Both the position numbers and the translations under genes were made by a program. Below the pieces are notes generated by a model, which was not told the DNA's origin, did not search any database, and saw nothing but the letters and a program-made list of their open reading frames with translations. From Nematostella vectensis (taxonomy: Eukaryota > Cnidaria > Anthozoa > Actiniaria > Edwardsiidae), in contig NC_064037.1 in assembly GCF_932526225.1 (NCBI RefSeq), positions 9,036,203 to 9,100,202 on the forward strand: 64,000 nt of DNA, given 5' to 3'. Of the stretch, positions 1-12,200 are shown one piece after another (within the stretch, counting starts at the first letter, position 1; each line of letters starts with the position of its first letter).

Positions 1-115
1 TTCTACACAGTTTTAACATTATCATTGTTTTAACTCTGAAACACTTCCTAATCTTTCGGAGGCTATACGCCTTATTGAAGACGCCCTTATCTTGTACCTT
101 CTCTTGATTTTTCAG

Positions 116-257
116 GCAACCATGGGTTGCTTTCGGCTCCTATGGAGTCTTCTCATACTGGCCATATTGGCCGAAGGAAATAGGCCGCGCCATACGGCGA
201 AGAGTCTCAAGAAGGAGAACAAAACTACAGGCTCACAAGGGAAACGACAGTTTATAG
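116..257 (+). CDS. First coding exon: signal peptide and basic pro-region
   Basis: A pyrimidine-rich acceptor (tttttcag, ending 115) precedes six UTR bases and an ATG at 122 in a strong Kozak context (gcaaccATGg). It encodes MGCFRLLWSLLILAILAEG, a typical signal peptide, then a Lys/Arg-rich stretch with one N-glycosylation sequon (NKT) and a dibasic GKRQF site. Donor is G|GTAACT at 258, phase 1. A short pro-region ending in KR is common in cnidarian nematocyst proteins (family knowledge), but also in many other secreted proteins. The upstream 115 bases look like a 5' UTR intron. Confidence 0.75.
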
Positions 258-3200
258 GTAACTCAGACTTTGATATGGAATGGTCATTAGTTATTAATAT
301 CTATCGAAATCCTTGTTTACTGCTTGAATTAGTTGTCAGCAAGAAGCCTTGTGCTATGACGGCACAGCTCTTGTACTGCGAACTGCGAGCCGGGGTCCAA
401 TGCCCATGTCTTCAATTGTGATGTTTTCAGTGTTTGTCTCAATGCCCGTGTATTGCTTAGCGTATTTCCTTATCCTGATTTTTTCTGAAATTTTCATCAT
501 TGTGTTATTTCATTGGTCTAGCCTACAATTACCCAAATACCGCAACCTCTGGACCCCAGTATAACCAAGGCCAGACACAACCATGCTGCCCGCAAGGAAT
601 GTACTGTCCAGGTACGACCAAAACACTTCTACTTCGAATATGGTTGATACGATGGAAGTGCTATCAATCTATGAATTATGATCTGATCTAAAGTTGGAGT
701 TGCCGTTTAAACCAAATTTTGTTTTCCGTTGACACGGATTTTTTCCCTGGCCACGGTATTCTTTCCGTTGGCACGGAATATTTTTCCATGGCCCCGGAAG
801 GAAAATCCGTGGGCACGCGGTAAAATGTCGTTTAAAAAATAGATTCCGTGTCTACGAATTATTTGAATATAATTATGAACGAATTATCTGATATATAAAA
901 ACACTTATGATATCTTAAGGTAATTCCCTTGAATTGCACTGCGGACCCCTTCTGCGCATAGTGGCGCGCGCTGTTTGTTCGAATTTTCCGGTATTAAGTG
1001 CGCGCGCGCGCCACAGTTCTACAAGAAAACACAGCAAAAGGCGCGCGTTTTTTACTTTAAATCGCTTTGACAGAAAAACGAAGTCGGTTACCCCCATTTT
1101 TTATTTGCTCAAATAGTTAAATATATACGGAAAAATGATATACTGAAAGAAGAAAAAAAGTTGGGTTGTAGAAGTTTTGTTATTTCTGTTAAAGGCCGTA
1201 AAAATACTTCAAAATAGCGCTTTTTACCGTATGAATAGCGGCGAAAACAATGTCTTTTAGTGCGATCTCTTAAAGTGTGATTTGTTTTGAACGTTAGCTA
1301 CTACGGGTTATTGTTTAGGAGATCGGATTTTGGCAGCTCGACAAACAGAACTTAATTTTCTAAAGACTATAGGCACTAAGAGTTGGGATTTTTCCTTGCG
1401 CGGTCAGTAAAAACGCGTCAACTCTACGCCCCTCTGTTGTGAAAACGAGGTCGGTATCCCCATTTTTTATTACATTTTTCGAAAGCCCTCAACTTCAATA
1501 TTGTTTATGCCAAGTTTTAAAAAATTCTGGGTTGTAGAACTATTTCAAGGGAATTACCTTAAATAAGCCAATGGAAAATAAAAGTAGTAGTGTAGAAAAA
1601 CTTTTCATACGTTTATATCGCATCACTCTATCCCTATTCAAAACTTTGTGAGAAAGTCCATGCCTTTGTTTTTCCAGACATGCCTCCGTGCGTGGACGGT
1701 GCGAGGCCAGAGCCACAGTATCCTCAGTACAGCGGTGTGCAGCCTAAGGCTGTTTTAGTAGATCCCTCAACAGCCGCGCTTGCGCAGCAGATGGGTGACT
1801 TTCCTGCGCCTGCGCCTACGCATGCTCCAACAAAGCCTGCCGCTGACCTGCCTCCGGATAGGAAGCAGATCTACGACGTGAATGGGCAGAGTAAGTCATG
1901 TGGTATTAGATTCCAAACTTAAGTAAATGTGTTTCGAGATGATGCACTGGCACTGGAAGTAGGGATTTCAGTGGTATCGCAACGCTAGCGCTTGTACGTC
2001 TAGTATTGTCATTGTGCTGCAGCAAAACTTTGATCAAATGAATATCTTTGAATTTCCGGTTTGCCGTTTTGTTTGCGGTTCCTTTTTGTTATCGATCCTG
2101 TGATTTCATTTCAACTTATGTATACAACCCCATAATCCTGGGCAAAGAAGAGAAACGTCGAATCTTATCCCAGCGGCTCCAGATCCCATTCTTCAAATGT
2201 TTTGAACTATTTACAAGATATTCACTCGAAAAATTGGCATTAAATATGGCGTGCATAAAAGCCAATACTTTGTTGAAGTTCCCCATCATCTGTCGTGCGA
2301 CACCAGCATTTCCCTGATAATAAGAGTAAGTACGCAGCTGCTTTGTCTCCTATTATCTTCTTTCTACAAAGGAGTTCTTTTGTCTCTATTCTTCTCGTTC
2401 TTTGTGTGGAGGTGCGGATATTGTTCATTTGCCCAATCAAATTGCAGCTTGTAAGAGCTGCGTACTGACCCGATAATAATCGTTTACCCTCGTCGTATTT
2501 AGAGTTCAAAAGCATGGGTTGCTGGAAGGACACATGGGATCGTGCTATCGCCCCCCTGGAAGGCAAGCACCCTTTGCTGATGGAGCCCGACTACAAGGCC
2601 AGGACTAACGCTCTAATGAAGTGCGCTACGGCCGCAAAAGATTTCAACCTCACGATGTTTGCGGTACAGAACGGGGGCCAGTGCTTCGGAGACACAACAG
2701 AGGCACGGTCCTACATGAAGTTTGGCCCTAGTATCAGCTGTCGCGGTGAGATATGCCAAGTAACACACAGTTTACTTCATTGCTGTCTTTGACCTCATGA
2801 CCAGTTGGGCATCGCTTGTCGTCGTTGATTAATTTGTTATTAGGGAAATAAATAAACACAGGTAGACCAAGGGCTTAGCTCTGTTTTCAGAGAGGCGTTC
2901 AGCGTAATTTTCCTGTTTCCACAATGCCTACGCAGACCACCTACTTCTCTTAAGCTTGTCTGCAGTCGAGTTGAACGTATGAATGATAGTTACCCCGTTT
3001 GGACAGAGTTAGTTACCCTGTTTGGGTATAGAGTTAGTTACCCTGTTTAGATAAAGATTTAAGTAACCCTGTTTGGTTTTTGTGAATCCATCTATTCTCC
3101 TACCCTTTTATACAGAACGTTTTTCTCTTTATTTATCAGGCGACGGTGAAGGAGGACCTTGGGGCAACGAGGTCTACAGGTATGTGTTCTTTCGAAATCT

Positions 3201-6200
3201 GCAAAAATCACGTACTTCCTTTTATAGAAAAAGTCACAAACTCGTTTTTTAATATAACCGAGAAGACACTTTGTCAGGGCCTTATAACCGAAGGACACTT
3301 TTTCAGAGCCTTGTAATTGAAGGGGATTTTCCAAGCTAAGCTGTTGCCTATTGGACGATTTTTAAATCGTCCAATTTTTGACGCTTAAAAGCGTCAGAAA
3401 GTAACTGATTTACACCATGTGCTATTTGTTGCTTTGTCGACCCAGAACCTTGTTAGGCTAGGCTCTGCAATTTAATCTCACCAATAGAATGTTAAATGTT
3501 GAAGTCACGTTCTGGTTGAAAGTTTATCTGACCGCCGTATATGTCATGCGTTCAGACAATGCTTGCTTTTTTCTTAAAGTTTCATCGAGCCCGAGAACAA
3601 GGGAAAGTCGAAGACAATTTTGGATGAATCAACGGTCAAGCCTGACTCTGAGGATATCGTTGTGCCAGGTATCATCGATGTCGATGCTGATACACCGAGA
3701 CCCACAGCGGTCACGAAACCGACGATGATGGCGACACCGACAATGTCGAGAATCGACCAAGTAGATTTCATTCCTGCTGCCCATGAAAAGGAAGATAAAA
3801 ATGACGAGGAAGTGCCAACCGTGAAAATAACCGCCGAATATGCTCCAACGCCAGCTTCACGTATTCCCGATATACAGAAGGATATTAACGATATTCCGCC
3901 CGAGCATAAGATACCGTCTCACGGGATACATGTGAATGCATCAGAAGAATCGGAGAATGATCTTGTCGATTCTGAAATGCTCTCAGAGCCGACTCATTCT
4001 AGTTTCCATCACGAGACGCCGATAAATGAAGAGGTCAATGGCATACCACTAAACGACGAAATGAATCCCGCAACATCGACTACTGACGATGAAAAGAATT
4101 TCTTAGAGAGTTTATTGCCCCATGATAAAGAAGTCAGCAAATCGACTTCAGGATTCCACAGGGCGGTACATTCTCTGCCAGAGAAAACAATTGCAACAGC
4201 CAAAGTGAGTTCCTTGAAGAAAGGCGATGTCGCCCCTAAAGTTCCCATGTCAGCGCAGGATATGAAGGACGAACTGACGGCGTACGATTTTCCCAGTAAG
4301 CACATGTCAGCTGTTACGACAGGAGATGCCTCTGTCGTTCCTGACACAAGCAATCAGCTGTCTCAGCAGCAGGCTGGGCTCCCAGACTTGATGTCAGAAG
4401 GCACTGAAAGTGATACCTCCAAAGACTTAGCCGCGCTTCACAAGGAAACACAAGAGCATGAACCAGCTTCCAACGCCGCGCCTAACCTCCTGGAGCAACT
4501 CCCACCTCAGCAGACTGTCGGCACTGCTCATGCGCAAGACACGTCCCACATGGCTCAAGTTAATCCAGACGCTCATCTTGGTCCACCATCAGTTATAAAG
4601 ACACCCGATGAGCTTGGTCCTCCCCTGGAGGTGCCCAAGTCGTCTGCCACAAGCGAAGATGAGTTTGGGGAGTTTGGCCAGCCATCGAAGGCGGAAGGCT
4701 TCAGCCCCCCGCTTGACACAGAAAGCCTAGGACCGCCTCTAGAAGACCATGAGACAGAGGTCGGGGCGCATGAATCCATACCACAGGGTGACCCGGAAGC
4801 TAACAGCAGGCTCGATACGAGTCCTATAAGACGTCTTCCACCCCTCCGTCAACCTGCGCATGTCTGTCTACCATGTCGTGAGTATTGTTACGAAAACGTT
4901 TGTTAAAGGCTTATCTTCTTCCTCGCCCCTAAACGTCTAGTCATTAAAACAAAGCACTGGCCTATGTACCATAGGTATTAGGATTTTTACCCTTCCTATT
5001 ATACCTTGTGTGCTCATCACTTCCTATACGCGCCCGGGTACTAGGCAGGTTTATCCTAGAAACGATGATTGCCACGGAAATATCGAAATTGCTTTAGTCA
5101 ACACTTCTAATTAAAGAACGGACTGAGGGTTAAATACTGGATTACTGCAAAAAATGAAAATACTGTCTCCAAAAGAAAATTGAAATACTTTGTAAAGTGA
5201 ACAAGTCGTAAAACTCTTCTTAAAGGTATCCAAGAGTCAATCAACCGTCAAAACAAGCCAATGACTAACATCTATTTACATTTATTGACGCTGACGCGAC
5301 AGAAACGATTTGCCTGCACAACATATACTAAACTTAAGAGCGAGGTCATTTTGTGAAAAATATCACCCTTGGCATAACATCACTACATGGGTTCTCTAAC
5401 TGATTCTCGATTATTTTACAGCGACAGCGAGGCCCACGGCACCTACAGGTTAGTATTAGTTATCTTTTGCTATCGTAAAATAAAAAAAAATCCTTTAACC
5501 AGCAAAGACGTGTAGTCTGGAACACCCGGGGGTGTAAGAATGGCGACAAATGGCTATTTTAGAAGTTTGTGCCCAACTCACTTTTCTCTTCGTTTACAGC
5601 ATGCAAGGCCCCACTAGACGTGGTGTTCCTAGTGGACGGGTCGAGGAGTGTGGAGAGACAAGGAGTGGGGAACTTCCGCCGCGAGTTGTCTATGATTCGC
5701 GATATGAGTGCGGGATTCATCATATCTCGGACTAATGTCCGGTTTGGTCTTGTCGTCTACGGCACGCGTCCGAGGGTCGTGTTCGGTCTTAACGGATTCA
5801 GAAATAACGGCGGACTGTTTAACGCACTGAATAGACCTATCAAGAATCCACAAACGGGCTCAAGGATCGGACTGGCCTTGCGTGCTGCTTACACTAGAGT
5901 GCTTGCAAGGTTAGTCTGTTTAGTAGGATTTGGCTAGATCGTCTGGGCTACGGATAGCAACCAAAACGTAAACACTTTACTGCTTATTAATATATCTTTA
6001 ATTCAACTTCACTTAATTCACTCATCATGTGGGCTAAACAAGAAAACGTTAAATAGCTTTGAAAGGAAAGTTCTTGTGTCTGAATTCAGCTGACTGACTA
6101 ATGTCCTTTTTGTCTCTAGAAGCCCACGTCGCGGCGCCACCAAAATCATAGTGGTTTTGGCAGACGGTCGGTCAGAAGACGATGTCCGTCGACCCTCTAA

Positions 6201-9200
6201 CGCACTCCAAGCGCGCGGGGTCAAGATATTTGCAATCGGTATCGGTCGCTATATCAACGGCCGTCAGTTAGATCAGTTGGCGTCACGGCCGAGACGAACC
6301 CACATTTTTACGGCAGATTGGCCCCATCTCAAGCTCATCATTAACCATGTCAGGAATGCCATTTGCTTAGGTGAGGAAACTAGGACTGTGTAAGGTAGAT
6401 GTTCTGAATGATATTTGTACTCTTCAAGAGTTTTCCGTGATTTCATCAAGAGTTTTCCGTAGGCCACTGTTTACTCCACAATCGGTTATATCAAAGGCGA
6501 GACAGTGGCTTACCTATAGAGTCCAACACGAGTTCTTTTTATCGACCGTTCTTGTAGCCTACACAAAACTATGTGTACAATTCACCTTCCCCATCTCTTC
6601 CCACAATTCTTTGCGATGCGCGCGTGAAACCGAGGTCATGGAGCAAAATTGTAAATAAGATGGCGAAGTTTGCGCCTTGACCTCGGTTTCTTCCGCGCGT
6701 CGCAAAGAATTGTGGGAAGAGATGGGGAAGGTGAATGAATGATGCAGCTCCCTTAAATATGTTTATCACGCTGATCTGCCGGAGATTGGACAGTAAATCA
6801 TTTTACTAAACGAATCAGGTGTTAATTGAGACTATGCTATTTTTCATCCTTAGAAAAACAATTTAATTGTTTCCACGATAACTTACTCTACTTTATGATG
6901 CATAAGAACTTCGCCTAGGTTAACATAAGTTTTCATTTTGCAGGTAGCGGTGGCACCCTGATACGAGCGACACATCGAGTCTGTATTTGCCCTGTCAAAC
7001 CAGGTAAATAATTTCTCTCGTTTTGCTATGCGCCGTGTCGTGGCCGCCATTTTGTTTTGTTTTTCTGGCCGCGCGCGAGCTGGGGAGAAAGGAGAAGAGC
7101 GCAAAAACACCGATTATTAATTTATATAAGTATTTGTCCGAAGTATGTTTGATGGGATGCCCTTGGTGCTGCACTTTTTTCTTCAATTTTGCCATTGTTT
7201 TGTCTATCGTTGGCGGACACATCTCGCACAGTTCCAACCAAAGACTTGAAAGATATGTCTCTAATAAGTGGTAGGATTTGGGCCTATGTCAAAGCAGAAT
7301 ACGACCTTATTGATATCATACTGATAGCATTTTCACTCCATCTCTACGTTTCTTTTGCTTTGCTTACAATCTTGCATTTTTATTGTTTAGGTCCGCCTAC
7401 TAAGCGCCCTACCATCACGACGAAACCAACCCGTAGACCAGGTATGTAGATGTCAACAATGCGACAATTTGAAAAATGCCGCTCCTAATATTGCTTGTAT
7501 GTAGCTAGTGCTTGTATTCAAGCGCATCACGGCATTTAGCTTTTTATTGTAATGCATCATTTTATCGCCTAGTACATGTTAGGCATTTTCAAATTAGTTT
7601 ACCTAGTGATCTAATGGTGTTGTGCCGTGACACCTATAGGGATCAGGCTCCCCCTTCCCCACAAATTTTACTTTGTTTATAAGGAAATGACCTGTAGGGG
7701 TGTGGCTGTAACCTCCCTCTCAGTTTTTTAATGTCCCTTGTATCCCAACCCCCACCCCCCAGTTTTTCGATTTCTGGTACGGGCATACGAGCCGTAACTT
7801 CATTTTGGTATCTACTTTTCTCTGTTTTTGCTTCGCTACTTTTATCCAGTTGTATATCAAATATTTGAAATTTCTTAACTGTGCAAGATCCAAAGTCAAT
7901 ATATTTTTTTAATGCCTTCTTATTGGCGTTTGGCTCTGACGAACTTCTCGTTGACAGTGTTCCCTCCAGTGCTGGCAATCTACCCGCTCAGTCGCACATC
8001 ACGTGGCCGCGACATCAGCGGACATCGGAACCCCACCGGACGCCTTACCAATGTCCGCCCTGCGCCCGGCCCGGACGGAATTCCGGCTGGCTCTACATAC
8101 TTCTATGGTCGCCGCAACTCGTATATCTTGTTCCCTAACACTGGAAAACTTGATGCCACCTACTCGGTCACATTCATAGCATGGGTCTACCCTCAAGGGA
8201 CTGGTCCCATATTCCATTATGCACACGGTGGTGTCCGGTTATGGGTCAGCAAGAGGAGTATTGAAGTGGTGTTTGTCAGACGCACCGCACGGGCAACGAA
8301 GCCCTTGATCGCTCTCAAGGTAATTTGTTTCTATGATAATTAAGCATTGTCTTTTATTCATGATTTTTTTACTTATTGGTGATAAACATGAAATGTGCCA
8401 AGCAATCATACTTCAAAATGCAGACTGATCGACACAGTTTATATTCATGAGTGTGTGAGCACTGTCGCTGAAGATGCTCACACATAGCAGTGTCGGTTCT
8501 TGTCGGTTCTAGCGGTTCTTGTACGTAGAGTGTCCCAGCGGTTCTTGTACGTAGTGTGTCCTAGCGGTTCTTGTACGTAGAGTGTCCTAGCGGTTCTTGT
8601 ACGTAGTGTGTCCTAGCGGTTCTTGTACGTAGAGTGTCCTAGCGGTTCTTGTACGTAGAGTGTCTCAGCGGTTCTTGTACGTAGAGTGCCCTAGCGGTTC
8701 TTGTAAGTACAGTGTCTCAGCGGTTCTTGTACGTAGAGTGTCTCAGCGGTTCTTGTACGCAGAGTGTCCTAGCGGTTCTTGTACGTAGAGTGTCTCAGTG
8801 GTTTTTATACTTATAGTGTCTCAGCGGTTCTTCTACGCAGCGCGTCCCTGTGGTTCTCGTACGTAGCGCGTCCCAGCAGTCTTTTACCTAGCGCGTCCCA
8901 ACGGTTCTTGTACGTCTAGCAATGCTGGTTAATGGAGATAGCCACCTTCGGCTTAACATCTCTTTTCGATAAGACGAGTGATTCTCTGTAAAGCCAATCA
9001 TTTTAACGTCGAGTTAGTTTTTGTTAAAGAGTTAGTTTTAGTGTCACCGTCATTTTTGCTGAGTAATTTCCACATGATCAGACAAAGCAGGTTTGTCTAC
9101 TTGTTGATCTTCAGCTTTCTATCCGAAAATCATTTATTTGAGATCGCTAGTCCTGTAGTATTTCTTCATCGGTCAACAAGGCTAATTTACCATGGTAACA

Positions 9201-12200
9201 ACAATAGCCCTGTTTCTAGTTCCACTATGACCGCTGGACTTACAGACTAAGGACGCATACATACAGTGTAAGCCTCGACTTGAGGCAAATTTCATGCGCA
9301 TACCAGCGAGAATCTCTGGAACTTGGAATAAAACAATGCAGAAACCTGTGAATACTTCATGATCTCGCTGGTATTTGCAATCGATTCAATTGAAACCGAG
9401 GCTTGCACTGTATTTATGTGTCCTCTGTGCCTATGACCAGCAGGCACAGTGGATCTCGAAACTGGACTATTTCCTGATTCCATACAGGTTCTCCGTCCAA
9501 ACCAGTGGAACTATATCTCTGCTTCGTACAACTTCAAGACTGGAGTGGCAAAGATCTGGAAGAATTCACGCCCCGTATTCTCGCGTTTCATTGGACGTAT
9601 CCGATTGGCTACTAACCGCCCAATCAGGATGGGCGCTTTGTCACATGACATGAGGTACTTCCGTGGTCGTGTGTCATGTATGCAGATCTACAGCTACGAG
9701 TTGACTGGCGCAGAGATTCAGAAGGTTAAACGACTATGCTTCAGAGCACGTAAGTGAGCAATGAGGGCAATTATACGCCAACAAAGTCAAATATAGACAC
9801 GAATAATTCAACAAAAAAACACCCTAGAAAAAATAGAAATAGAAATTTTTGCACAAAAATATTGACCCTCCCCTACCGTGATTGGACACACTGATATCAT
9901 GACATATTTTCAAGATCGATCACTTCAACTTCTCCAGAAATATATTGATATTAGATTAAGAGATATTGCCAGGAAGACAACATGTTATCACGGATTTTGA
10001 TAATGTTATAATACCTTATATTTACTTTAATGCAGGACCAACTAAGAGACCTACCGGCAAACCAACGACCAAGCCTATCAGTAAGTACAGATTGTCCTTG
10101 AAGAAAGAATAGGGAAATCTCTCGAAGACAGCCTAATGATAATGTTAACGCGAAAATAATGCTATGCTCATCCCCTACAGCCCTACCGCCAGCAGTGGCG
10201 TTCTATCCTCTTACCAAGGTCTACAGGGCAGTCGACGTGAGCAGAAGTCGTAACCCTCCCGGCCGAATTAGAAACGCCCGACCAGCGCCTGGCCCGGACG
10301 GCTCTCCAAATGGGTCATACCGATTTAACGGTCGAAGAAACAGCTACATAGTGTTCCCAAATCGCGGAAGACTAGACACTCGTAACTCGATTACCTTGAT
10401 AGCGTGGGTGAATCGCGAGGGACGGGACGGACCCGTCTTCAATTACAATCCCGCGGGTTTTGGCGTCCACATGTGGATTATCCAAAGGAACGTGCTCTTC
10501 GCCAGGTTTGTGACACGAAAGAAGCGCTCCACACCCGCTCTCACCGTGAGGATTAAACATAGAGCGTGGAACTTCGTAGCAGCCACGTATGATCATCGGA
10601 CAGGCGTCGGAAAGTTGTTCGTGGATGGGGTTAAAGCTGGTTCGAGGAAGATTGGTCGGATTCGCCTCGGCACGAACTTCCCGGCCCGCATGGGTGCGCG
10701 CATACGTGATAGACGGTATTTCCGCGGACGTATCACCTGCATGCAGGTGTATGATCGGGCGCTGACTGCACATCAGATTCGAATCGCACGAAATTTATGC
10801 TTCAGAGGTAAGGCTCTCAGTTGTATACCCCTTTAGCTGATTTATGAGTTCATAAACATTCACGGGGAATTAACATACTAACACTTTTCTCATTCATTTT
10901 AACTCTCGGGCTACACAGTGAATATTAGCAAATGAATTAATCTCGCATCTTTATCATTGGGTTACAAAATTCATTCGTTAAGGGTTAGAGTTGGACATGG
11001 AAATGTATTTTCTCTACTGGCTCTAAAGCTACTAGGATGACACAATAGCGGTGTTGACAAAAAAACCTTTCAGTAGCATTCCGGATAAACCCATTACAAG
11101 AGTTACTCTAAAGAACAATTCAGGGCTGAAGTGAGATAAAGGTTGAAACTTTTTTTCTTCTCCACAGCCTGGCCCACACCCAAGCCTCCGAAAACTCTTC
11201 CAACGCCAACAAGACGACCAGGTCAGTGCTCTGGTCCAAGAGGAGAATACGATTTTCCGCAATTCTCATTTTAGTGTTGTTTAACTTGCCCGATATTGTT
11301 TCGAGTGGATATTATTATCAAAACATTTTGGCAGCTTCAAACGGCGGCATTCTAATTCTGTTTCGCTGAAATGTATATCACATCTTGATATGGCGTCTGA
11401 CCTAGTCCTTTTTTGTTTACTTTTACTTTGCTTCGCGTACTTTGCTTTGTCGCACGCCCATAATCGTCTTTGCGGCTTTGTTTTCAAGCTGCTGTGGAGA
11501 GTATTGTATGACAATAACATTTACATTTTTAACGGAAAATTGCTTTTAAGTAAGAAGATTTGTTGCAAAGCTCTAAAGCGATTCATCATCCGTATATTTT
11601 GTCTTCTAATTGATTCCTTCGTCATCCAATTCATTTCAGTGTGCAAACCCAAACTCGATCTTGGATTCCTGATCGATGGTTCTGGAAGCATCAATCACCG
11701 CAATGGAAGAAATTTCGTCGAAATCATACGCTTCACAAAACTTCTAATCAGCTCATTCCAGATCTCCCGGCGTCAAACCCGAGTAGGCGTGGTTCTGTTT
11801 TCGGGACGTCCATACTTGATATTCAACTTTAATAAGTACTCCCGAAAACAGGATGTCCTTAAAGGCGTGGACCAGATCCGTTATCCACGCGGAAATACCT
11901 TCGCTGGAAGGGCTCTTACGTTTGTGAAGAGGTACCTCCTTATACACCTATTTCAAATGCAGTTGCACTCGAGAATTCATGTCGTAATCTGCAAGTGCTT
12001 CATATGTTGTATTAAATGAATAGGCAAATAAGCGTAATAAACCCAGGCTCGGAAAACTACAGTATTCATGTTTGTGTACATTTAAACATTGGGATGGTTC
12101 TTAGAGTTCATATTATGATTTTCATATTTTGTATATTTATAGATTAGTCATAAGCCGTCCCTACGACACACTGGTTCTTAAAGTGCATAGCAATTTTAGA

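Noticed and set aside
340-421. Cys-containing segment KKPCAMTAQLLYCELR as an exon between the signal peptide and 522
   Set aside because: With the acceptor at 339 the phase-1 frame hits a stop; other frames need weak splice sites. It remains possible but unsupported.
258-421. Continuation of the first exon as a short 109-codon protein
   Set aside because: A good donor (G|GTAACT) at 258 and phase-1 continuity to the exon at 522 fit better; the downstream residues look like intron translation.
934-1116. Small ORFs on both strands near 915-1116
   Set aside because: They lie inside the TTAA-flanked element, are very short and overlap each other on opposite strands.
11390-11639. Hydrophobic N-terminal segment in front of vWA2 as a second signal peptide and gene start
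   Set aside because: It is intron sequence read upstream of a good acceptor (tcatttcag at 11639); the phase-1 join to the previous linker is intact and no other module start shows such a segment in common.
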